Notes: generated by a model not told the origin, from the sequence alone. A stretch of 39,615 nucleotides of DNA from Ramlibacter sp. (GCA_028292245.1 JAQGMS010000232.1:1-39615); one strand, 5' to 3'; shown: positions 11,304 through 21,276, numbered from the stretch's first letter. Translations and numbers: made by a program.

Positions 11304-12643
11304 ATCCAGATTCCAGTGGCCTTCGATGGGCGGGGCTGAAAACCCGGCTCAGGGGTCTGTTCAACCTGAACGACCCGCGCTGGGGGCGCGGCGACAAGCC
11401 CTCCGAGAACAACAACAAGCCCGACCCGCAAAAGCCTGAAGGCAACGGCCGGGGGCCCAACCAGGGCCCGCCGGATCTGGATGAACTCTGGCGCGACTTC
11501 AACCGCAAGCTTGGCGGCCTGTTCGGCGGCAAGGGCCGCCGTCCCGACAACAACGGCGGCGGCTTCGGCGGCGGCGGCAATTTCCAGCCCGACATGAAAA
11601 GCGCGGGCATCGGCGCCGGCCTAGTGGCCGCGGTGGTCGTGCTGATCTGGCTGGGCACCGGCTTTTTCATCGTCCAGGAAGGCCAGCAGGCCGTGATCAC
11701 CCAGTTTGGCCGCTACAAGGCCACCGTGGGCGCGGGCTTCAACTGGCGCCTGCCGTACCCGATCCAGCGCCACGAGCTGGTGTTCGTGACGCAGATCCGT
11801 TCGGTGGACGTCGGCCGCGACACCATCGTCAAGGCCACCGGACTGCGCGAATCGGCCATGCTGACCGAGGACGAGAACATCGTCGAGATCAAGTTCGCGG
11901 TGCAGTACCGGCTCTCGGACGCGCGTGCCTACCTGTTCGAAAGCAAGAACCCGTCCGAGGCGGTGGTGCAGGCGGCCGAAACCGCGGTGCGCGAGACCGT
12001 GGGCAAGATGAAGATGGACTCAGCCCTGTCCGAAGAGCGCGACCAGATCGCCCCGCGCGTGCGCGTTTTGATGCAGACCATCCTGGACCGCTACAAGGTG
12101 GGCGTCGAGGTGGTGGGCATCAACCTGCAGCAAGGCGGCGTGCGCCCGCCCGAGCAGGTGCAGGCGGCGTTCGACGACGTGCTCAAGGCCGGCCAGGAAC
12201 GCGAGCGGGCCAAGAACGAAGCCCAGGCCTACGCCAACGACGTGATCCCGCGTGCCGTGGGCGCCGCCTCCCGCCTGACGCAGGAAGCCGATGCCTACAA
12301 GGCCCGGGTGGTCGCAACCGCGCAGGGCGACGCGCAGCGCTTCAAGTCGGTGCTGGCGGAATACCAGCGGGCGCCGCAAGTCACCCGCGACCGCATGTAC
12401 ATCGACGCCATGCAGCAGATCTACACCAACGTGACCAAGGTCATGGTCGATTCGAAGCAAGGCTCCAACCTGCTGTACCTGCCGCTGGACAAGATCATGC
12501 AGCAGGTGTCGCAAGGGGGCGCCGCGATCGACCCGGCCGTGCCGTCCGCCGGCGCGCCGTCGTCGGCCGCGATCCCGTCCGGCGCCGCCGCGGACTCCCG
12601 CACCCGCGACAACTCGCGCACGCGCGAGCGCGAAACGCGATAG
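11300..12643 (+). CDS. hflK: FtsH protease modulator HflK
   Basis: SPFH-domain membrane protein that, with HflC, forms a large cage around the FtsH protease and modulates its activity. The 447-residue protein has an Asn/Gly/Pro-rich cytoplasmic N-terminus (about 1-100), a single membrane helix (about 104-124), an SPFH/band-7 domain beginning IVQEGQQAVITQFGRY, a coiled-coil region rich in Ala/Glu/Arg, and a Ser/Arg/Thr-rich tail. It is slightly longer than E. coli HflK because both ends are extended. It is coupled to hflX by a four-base overlap, and hflC follows after 13 bases with an AGGGAG ribosome site between. Confidence 0.96.
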   Translation: MNPDSSGLRWAGLKTRLRGLFNLNDPRWGRGDKPSENNNKPDPQKPEGNGRGPNQGPPDLDELWRDFNRKLGGLFGGKGRRPDNNGGGFGGGGNFQPDMKSAGIGAGLVAAVVVLIWLGTGFFIVQEGQQAVITQFGRYKATVGAGFNWRLPYPIQRHELVFVTQIRSVDVGRDTIVKATGLRESAMLTEDENIVEIKFAVQYRLSDARAYLFESKNPSEAVVQAAETAVRETVGKMKMDSALSEERDQIAPRVRVLMQTILDRYKVGVEVVGINLQQGGVRPPEQVQAAFDDVLKAGQERERAKNEAQAYANDVIPRAVGAASRLTQEADAYKARVVATAQGDAQRFKSVLAEYQRAPQVTRDRMYIDAMQQIYTNVTKVMVDSKQGSNLLYLPLDKIMQQVSQGGAAIDPAVPSAGAPSSAAIPSGAAADSRTRDNSRTRERETR

Positions 12644-12656
12644 GGAGAACAAGAAA

Positions 12657-13562
12657 ATGAACAGAATCGGATTCGTCGTCACGTCGGCCCTGGTAGCTCT
12701 CGCGCTGCTCAGCTCGATGCTCTTCGTGGTCGACCAGCGCCAGTTCGGCGTGGTGTATGCCCTGGGGCAGATCAAGGAAGTGATCACCGAGCCGGGGCTC
12801 AATTTCAAATTGCCGCCGCCGTTCCAGAACGTCACCTACATCGACAAGCGCCTGTTGACGCTCGACAGCCCGGACACCGAGCCCATGCTCACGCTGGAAA
12901 AGCAGCGCATGGTGATCGACTGGTACGTCCGCTGGCGCATCACCGACCCGCTGCAGTACATCCGCAACGTCGGCCTGGACGAAGCCGCCGGCGCCAACCA
13001 GCTCAATCGCGTGGTGCGCAACGCCTTCCAGGAAGAGATCAACCGGTTCACGGTGCGCGAGCTGCTGTCGGTGAAGCGCGAACAGCTCATGGCCGACGTC
13101 AAGCGCGAAGTGCTGACGGTGGTCAAGGGCGCCAAGCCCTGGGGCGTGGACGTGGTCGACGTGCGCATCACGCGCGCCGACTACGTGGACGCGATCACCG
13201 AGTCGGTCTACCGCCGCATGGAGGCCGAGCGCAAGCGCGTGGCCAACGAACTGCGTTCCACCGGTGGCGCCGAAGGCGAGAAGATCCGCGCCGACGCCGA
13301 CCGGCAGCGCGAGGTGACCATCGCCAACGCGTATCGCGACGCGCAGAAGGTCAAGGGCGATGGCGATGCGCAGGCGGCCGCGATCTACGCCGAGGCATTC
13401 GGGCGCGATGCGCAGTTCGCGCAGTTCTACCGCAGCCTGGAAGCCTACAAGGCCAGCTTCAACAAGAAAAGCGACGTGGTGGTCCTCGACCCCTCCAGCT
13501 CCGAGTTCTTCAAGGCGTTCCGCGGCAACGTGGGCGCGCAGTCGGCCCCGGCCAAGAAGTAG
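12657..13562 (+). CDS. hflC: FtsH protease modulator HflC
   Basis: Partner of HflK in the FtsH-regulating membrane complex. The 301-residue protein has an N-terminal membrane anchor (about residues 5-25), then the SPFH/band-7 domain beginning VDQRQFGVVYALGQ, then the Ala/Glu/Arg helical region with the typical segment TGGAEGEKIRADADRQ. Length and layout match the family. GGGAG at 12644-12648 precedes the ATG by 8 bases. A DUF2065 gene starts 11 bases after the stop, as in many gamma- and betaproteobacteria. Confidence 0.96.
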   Translation: MNRIGFVVTSALVALALLSSMLFVVDQRQFGVVYALGQIKEVITEPGLNFKLPPPFQNVTYIDKRLLTLDSPDTEPMLTLEKQRMVIDWYVRWRITDPLQYIRNVGLDEAAGANQLNRVVRNAFQEEINRFTVRELLSVKREQLMADVKREVLTVVKGAKPWGVDVVDVRITRADYVDAITESVYRRMEAERKRVANELRSTGGAEGEKIRADADRQREVTIANAYRDAQKVKGDGDAQAAAIYAEAFGRDAQFAQFYRSLEAYKASFNKKSDVVVLDPSSSEFFKAFRGNVGAQSAPAKK

Positions 13563-13573
13563 GCGCGCGCGGC

Positions 13574-13762
13574 TTGGACAGCGACCTGTTCTGGTCCGCG
13601 CTGGCCCTGGTGCTGGTGCTCGAGGGCCTGTTTCCTTTCCTGTCGCCGGGCGGATGGCGCCGCACGTTTCAGAAGCTTCTGAGCCTGCAGGACGGGCAAC
13701 TGCGCTTCTTCGGCCTGTCCAGCATCGTGCTCGGCCTGGTCCTCCTCTGGATAGTGACGTAG
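13574..13762 (+). CDS. DUF2065 small inner-membrane protein
   Basis: A 62-residue protein with two hydrophobic segments (about residues 4-24 and 44-61) separated by a short basic loop; GGWRRTFQKLL is characteristic of the DUF2065 (YjeT-like) family. The function of the family is not established. The start is TTG (13574), read as Met. It sits between hflC and hisZ as expected, and the constant association with the hfl genes suggests a link to FtsH or membrane quality control (inference). Confidence 0.85.
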   Translation: MDSDLFWSALALVLVLEGLFPFLSPGGWRRTFQKLLSLQDGQLRFFGLSSIVLGLVLLWIVT

Positions 13763-13853
13763 CTCGCCGCTTTCTGGATTCGGGTCCTTGTCCCCGCGTT
13801 CTGGGCCCCGCGCGAGTTCTGTAAAATACTGTTTTTAACAGCGCCCCAAAATC

Positions 13854-15014
13854 ATGTCCGCCTGGGTCCTGCCGGATCACATCGCCGATGTATTGCCTTC
13901 CGAGGCCCGGCACATCGAAGAGCTGCGCCGGGAGCTGCTCGACACCGCCCGCGGCTACGGCTATGAGCTGGTGATGCCGCCGCTGCTGGAGCACCTGGAG
14001 TCGCTGCTCACCGGCACGGGCGAAGCGCTGGACCTGCAGACCTTCAAGCTGGTCGACCAATTGTCCGGCCGGATGATGGGCCTGCGGGCCGACACCACGC
14101 CGCAGGTCGCACGCATCGACGCCCACCTGCTCAATCGCCAGGGCGTGACGCGCCTGTGCTACTGCGGCCCGGTGCTGCACACCCGGCCCGACCGCCCACA
14201 CGCAACGCGCGAGCCGCTGCAGTTCGGCGCCGAGATCTACGGCCATGCCGGCCTGGAAGCTGATCTCGAGGCGCTGGTGCTGGCGCTGGACTGCCTGAAG
14301 GCGACCCAGGTCGGAAATTTGACCGTCGACATGGCCGACGCCCGGATCGTGCGCTCGCTGCTGGCGGGCGTGCCGGTCGATGCGGCCGCGTTGGGTCGCG
14401 TCCATGCCGCGTTGGCAACCAAGGACGCGAGCGAGCTGTCGGCGCTGACGAAGAATTTCCCCTCCGCCGCGCGTGAAGGCTTGCTGGCCCTGGTCGGCCT
14501 TTATGGCGACGGCAAGGTGCTGGCCGAGGCCGAGAAGGTGCTTCCGCCCAGCACCGCGCTGCGCGAGGCGCTGGCTCACTTGAAGTGGCTGGCCGGCCAC
14601 CTGCAGGGGGCGAAGGTCAGTTTCGACCTGGCGGACCTGCGTGGTTACGCCTATTACAGCGGTGCGCGGTTCGCCGTCTACACCCCCGGCGCCAGCGATG
14701 CGCTGGTTCGGGGCGGCCGTTATGACGAGGTTGGCGCCGTGTTCGGCCGCAACCGACCGGCCGTGGGCTTCAGCCTGGACGTGAAGGAACTGGTCTCGGT
14801 GGTCGCCAAGCGGGCGCTCAAGGCCGCTATCCGCGCGCCCTGGCTCGACAGCGGCCCTGCCGCGAGCGAACTGCGTGCCGCCATCGCCGCATTGCGAGGT
14901 GACGGCGAGACGGTGGTCTGCGTGCTGCCGGGCCACGAAAGCGAAGTGGACGAATTCCATTGCGACCGCGAGCTGGCGCAAAGCGCCGGCCAGTGGGCCG
15001 TCAAGCCTCTCTAA
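13854..15014 (+). CDS. hisZ: ATP phosphoribosyltransferase regulatory subunit HisZ
   Basis: Histidyl-tRNA-synthetase-like subunit that activates the short-form HisG in the first step of histidine synthesis. The 386-residue protein has the class II core ([17 protein letters not shown]; a degenerate histidine loop [29 protein letters not shown]) but no anticodon domain, which separates it from hisS at 5130. Its presence implies a short hisG elsewhere in the genome. A good -10, TAAAAT (13822-13827), stands 26 bases upstream without a convincing -35, and a 5-bp hairpin CTGTT/AACAG (13829-13841) follows it. purA starts 27 bases after the stop. Confidence 0.95.
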   Translation: MSAWVLPDHIADVLPSEARHIEELRRELLDTARGYGYELVMPPLLEHLESLLTGTGEALDLQTFKLVDQLSGRMMGLRADTTPQVARIDAHLLNRQGVTRLCYCGPVLHTRPDRPHATREPLQFGAEIYGHAGLEADLEALVLALDCLKATQVGNLTVDMADARIVRSLLAGVPVDAAALGRVHAALATKDASELSALTKNFPSAAREGLLALVGLYGDGKVLAEAEKVLPPSTALREALAHLKWLAGHLQGAKVSFDLADLRGYAYYSGARFAVYTPGASDALVRGGRYDEVGAVFGRNRPAVGFSLDVKELVSVVAKRALKAAIRAPWLDSGPAASELRAAIAALRGDGETVVCVLPGHESEVDEFHCDRELAQSAGQWAVKPL

Positions 15015-16370
<1,356 letters not shown>

Positions 16371-16386
16371 GCAGGAGACAGACCGA

Positions 16387-16911
16387 ATGTTGACCGAAGA
16401 CGGCAAGCACCTATACGTCAGCTACGACGAGTACCACAGCCTGATCGAGAAGCTGGCGATCAAGGTGCACCAGTCGGGCTGGCAGTTCGACACCATCCTG
16501 TGCCTGGCGCGCGGCGGCATGCGGCCGGGCGACATCCTCTCGCGCATCTTCGACAAGCCGCTGGCCATCATGTCCACCAGTTCCTACCGCGCCGACGCCG
16601 GCACGATCCAGGGCCACCTGGACATCGCCCGCTACATCACGACGCCCAGGGGCGAAATCGCCGGCAAGGTGCTGCTGGTCGACGACCTCGCCGATTCCGG
16701 ACACACCCTGCATGCGGTGCTGGACATGCTGCGCACCAGCTACCAGCCCATCACCGAGCTGCGCAGCGCGGTGATCTGGACCAAGGGCCTGTCGAAGTTC
16801 ACGCCGGACTACTCGGTGGAGTTCCTGCCCACCAATCCCTGGATCCACCAGCCGTTCGAGGGCTACGACGGCATGGGCGCGGAGAAGCTGCTGGAGAAGT
16901 GGAAGGTCTGA
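16387..16911 (+). CDS. Phosphoribosyltransferase (purine PRT-like)
   Basis: A 174-residue type I phosphoribosyltransferase fold. The PRPP-binding motif VLLVDDLADSGHT (residues 95-107) is intact, and the upstream LARGGMRPGDILS loop fits a PRT active site. The family acts on hypoxanthine, guanine or xanthine, but the base specificity cannot be read from the sequence. It starts 16 bases after purA with AGGAG (16372-16376) upstream, so it is probably co-expressed with purA and may feed IMP or GMP pools. It is convergent with the next gene, with 18 bases between the stops. Confidence 0.87.
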   Translation: MLTEDGKHLYVSYDEYHSLIEKLAIKVHQSGWQFDTILCLARGGMRPGDILSRIFDKPLAIMSTSSYRADAGTIQGHLDIARYITTPRGEIAGKVLLVDDLADSGHTLHAVLDMLRTSYQPITELRSAVIWTKGLSKFTPDYSVEFLPTNPWIHQPFEGYDGMGAEKLLEKWKV

Positions 16912-16929
16912 CAGCGGCCGATTGGCCGG

Positions 16930-17331
16930 CTACTGGCGGGTCAATACCACGGGTGTCGCCTCGGACGTGCCGCTCAACGTGCCCTTGAAAGTCCGGTCGT
17001 CCACCCGGCCGGCCTTGATGGTGCGATCCTGGCAACCCGTGAGCGATTGCGAATAACGCGCGGTGATGGTTACCTGGCCATCGGCTGCGGGCTCCACGAC
17101 CACCGGCGCGCGCAGCTCATCGCACGGATCGAGCTTGCCCCGTCCCCGGACCTGGCGCTGGAAAATCTTGTAGAAACCCGCGTCGCCTTTCAACTCGAGC
17201 TCGGCTTCGCGCTCGTTGCCTCCGGCGCCTGTCCACTTCACGCTCCACTTGCCGTCGAGCGGCGCGCTGGCCTGCGAGAAAGCGGCACCCGCGATCCAGA
17301 GTGCGGGAAGGAGAACTAAGAGGCGATGCAT
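16930..17331 (-). CDS. Secreted hypothetical protein, lipocalin-like size
   Basis: A 133-residue protein with a clear Sec signal peptide (MHRLLVLLPALWIAGAAFSQA, probable cleavage after SQA or ASA) and a mature part of about 113 residues that looks all-beta. The mature part begins DGKWSVKWTG and alternates short strands and turns, with two cysteines (CDELR and GCQDR) that could form a disulfide. I do not recognise a named family; such small DGxW beta proteins occur widely in Comamonadaceae. AGGAG lies 7 bases upstream of the ATG. It is divergent from the metC-like gene, and a -10-like TATGAT on this strand (17366-17361) could be its promoter. Confidence 0.75.
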   Translation of the reverse strand: MHRLLVLLPALWIAGAAFSQASAPLDGKWSVKWTGAGGNEREAELELKGDAGFYKIFQRQVRGRGKLDPCDELRAPVVVEPAADGQVTITARYSQSLTGCQDRTIKAGRVDDRTFKGTLSGTSEATPVVLTRQ

Positions 17332-17417
17332 GGGGCGCTCCTGGTGAAGCTGGCGCCACGATCATACTTATTGCCATGGCGAAAGCCATCCCCCGAGGAG
17401 CGTATTACCATCACCTG

Positions 17418-18629
17418 ATGGCGCCTCCCACACCCACCGACCTCATCCACCATCCCTACGTCCCGCCCCGGGGTTTCGCGGCCCCGCAGCCGGGCGTCTT
17501 CAAGGCCTCCACCGTCATCTTTCCCAACACCGCCACGATGCGCGCGCGGGATTGGAAAAACAAGAACGGCTATACCTACGGCCTGCACGGCACGCCGACC
17601 ACCTTCATGCTGGAGGAGCGCATCGCGACGCTGGAAGGCGGCAAGCATTGCGCCTTGCTGCCCAGCGGGCTGGCGGCGATCGCCAATGTCAGCATGGCCC
17701 TGCTCAAGAACGGCGACGAGGTCCTGATCCCCGACAACGCCTATGGCCCCAACAAGGCGCTGGCCGACGGCGAATTGAAGAACTGGGGCATCAGCTACCA
17801 GTTGTACGACCCGATGAACCCGGCTGACCTGCAAGCACGCATCGGCCCGCAGACAAAATTGGTCTGGCTTGAAGCGCCGGGTTCGGTGACGATGGAGTTC
17901 GTGCCGCTGCGCGAACTGGCGCAGGTCTGCCGCGAGCGCGGCGTGACGACGGCGCTGGACAGCACCTGGGCCGGTGGCATCGCCTTCAACGGCTTCGACG
18001 CCGGCGCCGACATCGTGGTGCACGCACTTACCAAATACCCCAGCGGCGGTGGCGACGTGCTGATGGGTGCCGTGGTGACGCGCGACGACCAATTGAACCT
18101 GGACATCAAGCTCACCCACATGCGCGTGGGCTGGGGCGTCGCCGCTAATGATGCGGAGGCCGTGCTGCGCTCGCTGCCGACGCTGCCGCTGCGCTATCAC
18201 GCGCACGACGTTGCCGCGCGTGAGCTGGCGGCGTGGCTGCAGGCGCGGCCGGAAGTCACGCAGCTGTTGCATCCGGCGTTCGAGGGCTCGCCGGGTCATC
18301 AGCACTGGCGCGCACTGTGCGGCGCCAAGGAGGAGGGCAGCGGCATCGATGCCGGCGGCGCGGCAGCGGGCCTGTTCTCAATCGTGTTCGACGAGTGCTA
18401 CAGCATGGACAAGGTCGATGCGTTCTGCGACACGCTGAAGCTGTTCAAGCTCGGCTATTCCTGGGGCGGGCCGATCAGCCTGGTGGTGCCCTATGACATC
18501 GCCTCGATGCGCAGCTCGCGTTTCGGGCCGTGCCCATACAAAGGCGCTCTGGTGCGCTTTTCGATCGGCCTGGAGGCCGTGGAGGACCTGCGCGCCGACC
18601 TCGAGCAGGCGCTGGGCGCGTTGGCCTAG
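17418..18629 (+). CDS. metC: Cystathionine beta-lyase-type PLP enzyme
   Basis: Fold-type I PLP enzyme of the Cys/Met metabolism family. The 403-residue protein contains YTYGLHGTPTT near the N-terminus, the Asp of DSTWAGG that contacts the PLP nitrogen, and the Schiff-base Lys206 in HALTKYPSGGGD. The HALTKY context and close overall similarity to proteobacterial cystathionine beta-lyases favour C-S lysis of cystathionine to homocysteine; gamma-synthase or methionine gamma-lyase activity cannot be excluded. I chose ATG 17418, at the conserved PTPTDLIHHPY start; an earlier in-frame ATG at 17376 adds 14 atypical residues, although GAGGAG at 17395-17400 is rather far from 17418. Confidence 0.88.
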   Translation: MAPPTPTDLIHHPYVPPRGFAAPQPGVFKASTVIFPNTATMRARDWKNKNGYTYGLHGTPTTFMLEERIATLEGGKHCALLPSGLAAIANVSMALLKNGDEVLIPDNAYGPNKALADGELKNWGISYQLYDPMNPADLQARIGPQTKLVWLEAPGSVTMEFVPLRELAQVCRERGVTTALDSTWAGGIAFNGFDAGADIVVHALTKYPSGGGDVLMGAVVTRDDQLNLDIKLTHMRVGWGVAANDAEAVLRSLPTLPLRYHAHDVAARELAAWLQARPEVTQLLHPAFEGSPGHQHWRALCGAKEEGSGIDAGGAAAGLFSIVFDECYSMDKVDAFCDTLKLFKLGYSWGGPISLVVPYDIASMRSSRFGPCPYKGALVRFSIGLEAVEDLRADLEQALGALA

Positions 18630-18698
18630 CCAGCGGCTACCCGGCGGCCTCTTTATCGCTTACATTGGCGCCATCGACAGACAGAAACGGAAGGCCCT

Positions 18699-18881
18699 GT
18701 GGCTACACCCAATTACGGATACGAAAAGCGGCAGAAAGAGCTGGCCAAGAAGCGCAAGAAGGAAGACAAGCTCAAGGCCAAGGCCGACCGCAAGCAAGGC
18801 GGGCCGGGGGAAGGCGATGCCGCATCCGATGAGCCGGGGGAGCCGGGAAGCCAGCCGCCGAACACGCCGGCTCAGTCCTGA
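18699..18881 (+). CDS. Small basic conserved protein
   Basis: A 60-residue protein starting at GTG (18699) with GGAAGG (18689-18694) just upstream. The first half is very rich in Lys (YGYEKRQKELAKKRKKEDKL, then KAKADRKQ) and should be helical; the second half is Pro/Gly/Glu/Ser-rich and disordered. I recognise the MATPNYGYEKRQKELAKK start as recurring in Burkholderiales small proteins of unknown function. It may bind nucleic acid or the ribosome (inference from charge only). Its stop lies one base from the mnmH stop on the other strand. Confidence 0.7.
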   Translation: MATPNYGYEKRQKELAKKRKKEDKLKAKADRKQGGPGEGDAASDEPGEPGSQPPNTPAQS

Positions 18882-18882
18882 T

Positions 18883-19941
18883 TCAAAGTCCTGCCAGAAT
18901 TTCGCGCGCCAACTCAGCCATGGATTGCGCCGACCGATTGGTCGGCGCAACTGTTTTGGCGCCTGCATAACCGTCGAAATTGCGTCTGATCGACGATGCG
19001 TAGCCTGGGTCGTAGTGCTTGAGCAGCAGTTCGCGCACCACCGCTTCGGTCTCGCCCGCGGCGACTTGCGCCTGCCAGCCCTGCACCACGGCCTTGCCGC
19101 GCAGTTCAGTCAATGCGCCCAGCCGGTCGCAAAAGAGCGCCTGGTCCTTCACGAAGAAATCGTAGTCCTCCATCAACAGGGCCACGCGTTCATCGTCGGG
19201 CAGTTCCAGCCGCAGGCAGGTGCTCGAACGCATCCGCTCGATCAAGGCATCCGGCACCGCCAGGTTGCCGACCTTTCGGCTTTCGCTCTCGACGAACACC
19301 GGACGCGCCGCATCGAACAGGCGCAACTGGTCCCACACCAGCGTGTCGAATCGCTTCTGGCCGGGCTGCGGCTGCCCCGGGACCATGCCCAATACCGAGC
19401 TGCGGTGGCTGGCCAGCGCTTCCAGGTCCAGCACCTGCGCGCCGGCTTCGGCCAGCGCATGCAGCAATCGCGTCTTGCCCGAACCGGTGGGTCCGCAGAC
19501 CACGCGGTAGTCGAACTTCGCGGCCAGTTGCGGCAATGCCGCCAGCACCGCCGTGCGGAAGGCCTTGTAGCCGCCCTCGATCACGCTGACCTTGAAGCCG
19601 ATTTCGCCCAGCACCAGCGCCATCGCGCCGCTGCGCTTGCCTCCGCGCCAGCAGTAGACCAGCGGCTGCCAGTCGCGCGGCTTGTCGATCACTTCGCGTT
19701 CGATATGGCGGGCGATGTTGGCCGCCACCAGCGCCGCGCCGCGCTTTCTCGCCTCGAACGGGTTGACCTGCACGTAGAGGGTGCCGATCAACTTGCGCTC
19801 TTCGTTGTTCAGCGACGGCCAGTTCAGCGCGCCGGGCAGGCGGTCCAGCGCGTATTCGTCCTCGCTGCGCGCGTCGATGACCGTGCCGAACTCGCCGAGC
19901 CGCTCGATCGCCTCGCCCGCCGGCACCGGCCGCACGTTCAC
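18883..19941 (-). CDS. mnmH: tRNA 2-selenouridine synthase
   Basis: Converts 2-thiouridine at the wobble position of some tRNAs to 2-selenouridine using selenophosphate, through a geranylated intermediate. The 352-residue protein has an N-terminal rhodanese domain with catalytic Cys97 in YCWRGGKRSG and a P-loop GPTGSGKT at residues 150-157, exactly the MnmH (SelU/YbbB) layout. I chose the GTG at 19941 because it overlaps the tesA stop as GTGA and has GGAG about 10 bases upstream. The selenophosphate synthetase SelD that it needs is not in the window. Translation is probably coupled to tesA. Confidence 0.93.
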   Translation of the reverse strand: MNVRPVPAGEAIERLGEFGTVIDARSEDEYALDRLPGALNWPSLNNEERKLIGTLYVQVNPFEARKRGAALVAANIARHIEREVIDKPRDWQPLVYCWRGGKRSGAMALVLGEIGFKVSVIEGGYKAFRTAVLAALPQLAAKFDYRVVCGPTGSGKTRLLHALAEAGAQVLDLEALASHRSSVLGMVPGQPQPGQKRFDTLVWDQLRLFDAARPVFVESESRKVGNLAVPDALIERMRSSTCLRLELPDDERVALLMEDYDFFVKDQALFCDRLGALTELRGKAVVQGWQAQVAAGETEAVVRELLLKHYDPGYASSIRRNFDGYAGAKTVAPTNRSAQSMAELAREILAGL

Positions 19942-20606
19942 GAACGAGCCACTCCGCCGGCCGATGCACCAAGCAATTTCTTCAACTCGGGCCAGACGTT
20001 GTCCAGGATCAGCGGATGCGCCTCTTCGCGCGGGTGGATGCGGTCGGCCTGGAACATCTTCGTCGGGTCCGGGCCGTCGGCCACGCCCTTGAACATGAAC
20101 GGCACCACCGCCGCCTTGTTGGCCTTGGCCACCACCTCGAACAGCCCGGCAAAGCGGTTGGCGTAATCGGAACCATAGTTGGGCGGCACCTGGATGCCCA
20201 CCAGCAGCACCTTGGCGCCGGCCTTCTGGGCGGCCTGCGTCATTTGCGCGAGGTTGTCCTGCGTCATGCCCAGCGGCAGGCCGCGCAGCGCGTCGTTGCC
20301 GCCCAGTTCGAGCACGACGATGGACGGCTTGTGCTGCGCCAGCAGGGCGGGCAGGCGCGAGCGGCCGCCCGACGTCGTGTCGCCGCTGATGCTGGCATTG
20401 ACCACCTTCACGGGGCTTTTCTGCGCCGCCAGCCGCTTTTCCAGCAGCGCCACCCAGCCGGTGCCGCGCTTCAGGCCATACTCGGCGGAGATCGAGTCGC
20501 CGACCACCAGGATGACGCCGGGCGCGGCGGCCCCGGCCGGCACCAGATAACCCCCAGCTAATGCGGCCGCGATAAAGTGGCGGCGGCTCCAACTTCCAGC
20601 AAACAT
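19938..20606 (-). CDS. tesA: SGNH/GDSL esterase, TesA-type arylesterase with Tat-like signal
   Basis: Multifunctional acyl-CoA thioesterase, lysophospholipase or arylesterase of the periplasm. The 222-residue protein has all SGNH blocks: GDSIS with nucleophile Ser38, the glycine/Asn blocks ending GGNDALRG, and the Asp-His pair in DRIHP. The N-terminus WSRRHFIAAALAGG resembles a twin-arginine signal, unusual for TesA, which normally uses Sec; the prediction is from motif only. The ATG (20606-20604) shares two bases with the ATG of the divergent ABC gene. In-frame ATGs 4 and 5 codons upstream would put the start inside that gene. The 3' end is coupled to mnmH. Confidence 0.9.
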   Translation of the reverse strand: MFAGSWSRRHFIAAALAGGYLVPAGAAAPGVILVVGDSISAEYGLKRGTGWVALLEKRLAAQKSPVKVVNASISGDTTSGGRSRLPALLAQHKPSIVVLELGGNDALRGLPLGMTQDNLAQMTQAAQKAGAKVLLVGIQVPPNYGSDYANRFAGLFEVVAKANKAAVVPFMFKGVADGPDPTKMFQADRIHPREEAHPLILDNVWPELKKLLGASAGGVARS

Positions 20607-21276
20607 GTCCGATCCCATCATTTCCGTCGAGCACGTGCACAAATCGGTCACCGACTCGACCGGCACTCTCGACATTTTGCGCGATATCGATTTCACCCTG
20701 GCGCCACGCGAGACCGCGGCCATCGTCGGCGCGTCCGGCTCGGGCAAGAGCACGCTGCTGTCGATCATCGCCGGGCTGGACACGCCCACGCGGGGCACCG
20801 TGCGACTGGCCGGCAGCGACCTGTTCGCGCTGGACGAGGACGAGCGCGCCGCCCTGCGGGCGCGCCAGGTCGGCTTCGTGTTCCAGAGCTTCCAGTTGCT
20901 GGGCAACCTCACCGCGTTGGAAAACGTGATGCTGCCGCTGGAACTGGCGGGCCGCAAGGATTCGCGCAAGGCCGCCGGCGAGATGATGGCCCGGGTCGGC
21001 CTGGCGCAGCGGCTGGGCCACTATCCACGCGTCCTTTCGGGCGGTGAGCAGCAGCGGGTGGCGCTGGCGCGCGCCTTCGTGGTCCAGCCGGCGGTGCTGC
21101 TGGCCGACGAGCCCACCGGCAGCCTGGATTTCGCCACCGGCGAGACGGTGATGGAGCCGATGTTCGACCTGAACCGCGAGCAGGGCACGACGCTGGTGCT
21201 GGTGACGCACGACCGGGCGATTGCCACGCGTTGCGAGCGGCGCATCACCATCGAGGCGGGCCGCATCGCCGACTGA
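20605..21276 (+). CDS. LolD/YbbA-type ABC transporter ATP-binding protein
   Basis: A 223-residue ABC ATPase with Walker A GASGSGKST (residues 42-50), Q-loop FQSFQLL, signature LSGGEQQR, Walker B VLLADEP followed by TGSLD, and H-loop VTHD. The VFQSFQLL and DEPTGSLD pattern belongs to the MacB/LolD/YbbA group. In E. coli YbbA is divergent from tesA, with the YbbP permease downstream; here the tesA divergence is kept but rlmB follows instead of a permease. No Shine-Dalgarno sequence is visible before the ATG, which sits inside the tesA start. Confidence 0.9.
   Translation: MSDPIISVEHVHKSVTDSTGTLDILRDIDFTLAPRETAAIVGASGSGKSTLLSIIAGLDTPTRGTVRLAGSDLFALDEDERAALRARQVGFVFQSFQLLGNLTALENVMLPLELAGRKDSRKAAGEMMARVGLAQRLGHYPRVLSGGEQQRVALARAFVVQPAVLLADEPTGSLDFATGETVMEPMFDLNREQGTTLVLVTHDRAIATRCERRITIEAGRIAD

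Noticed and set aside
13829-13841. LexA-box-like CTGT...ACAG before hisZ
   Set aside because: The spacer between CTGT and ACAG is 5 bases and not the 8 of a betaproteobacterial LexA site; hisZ is not an SOS gene.
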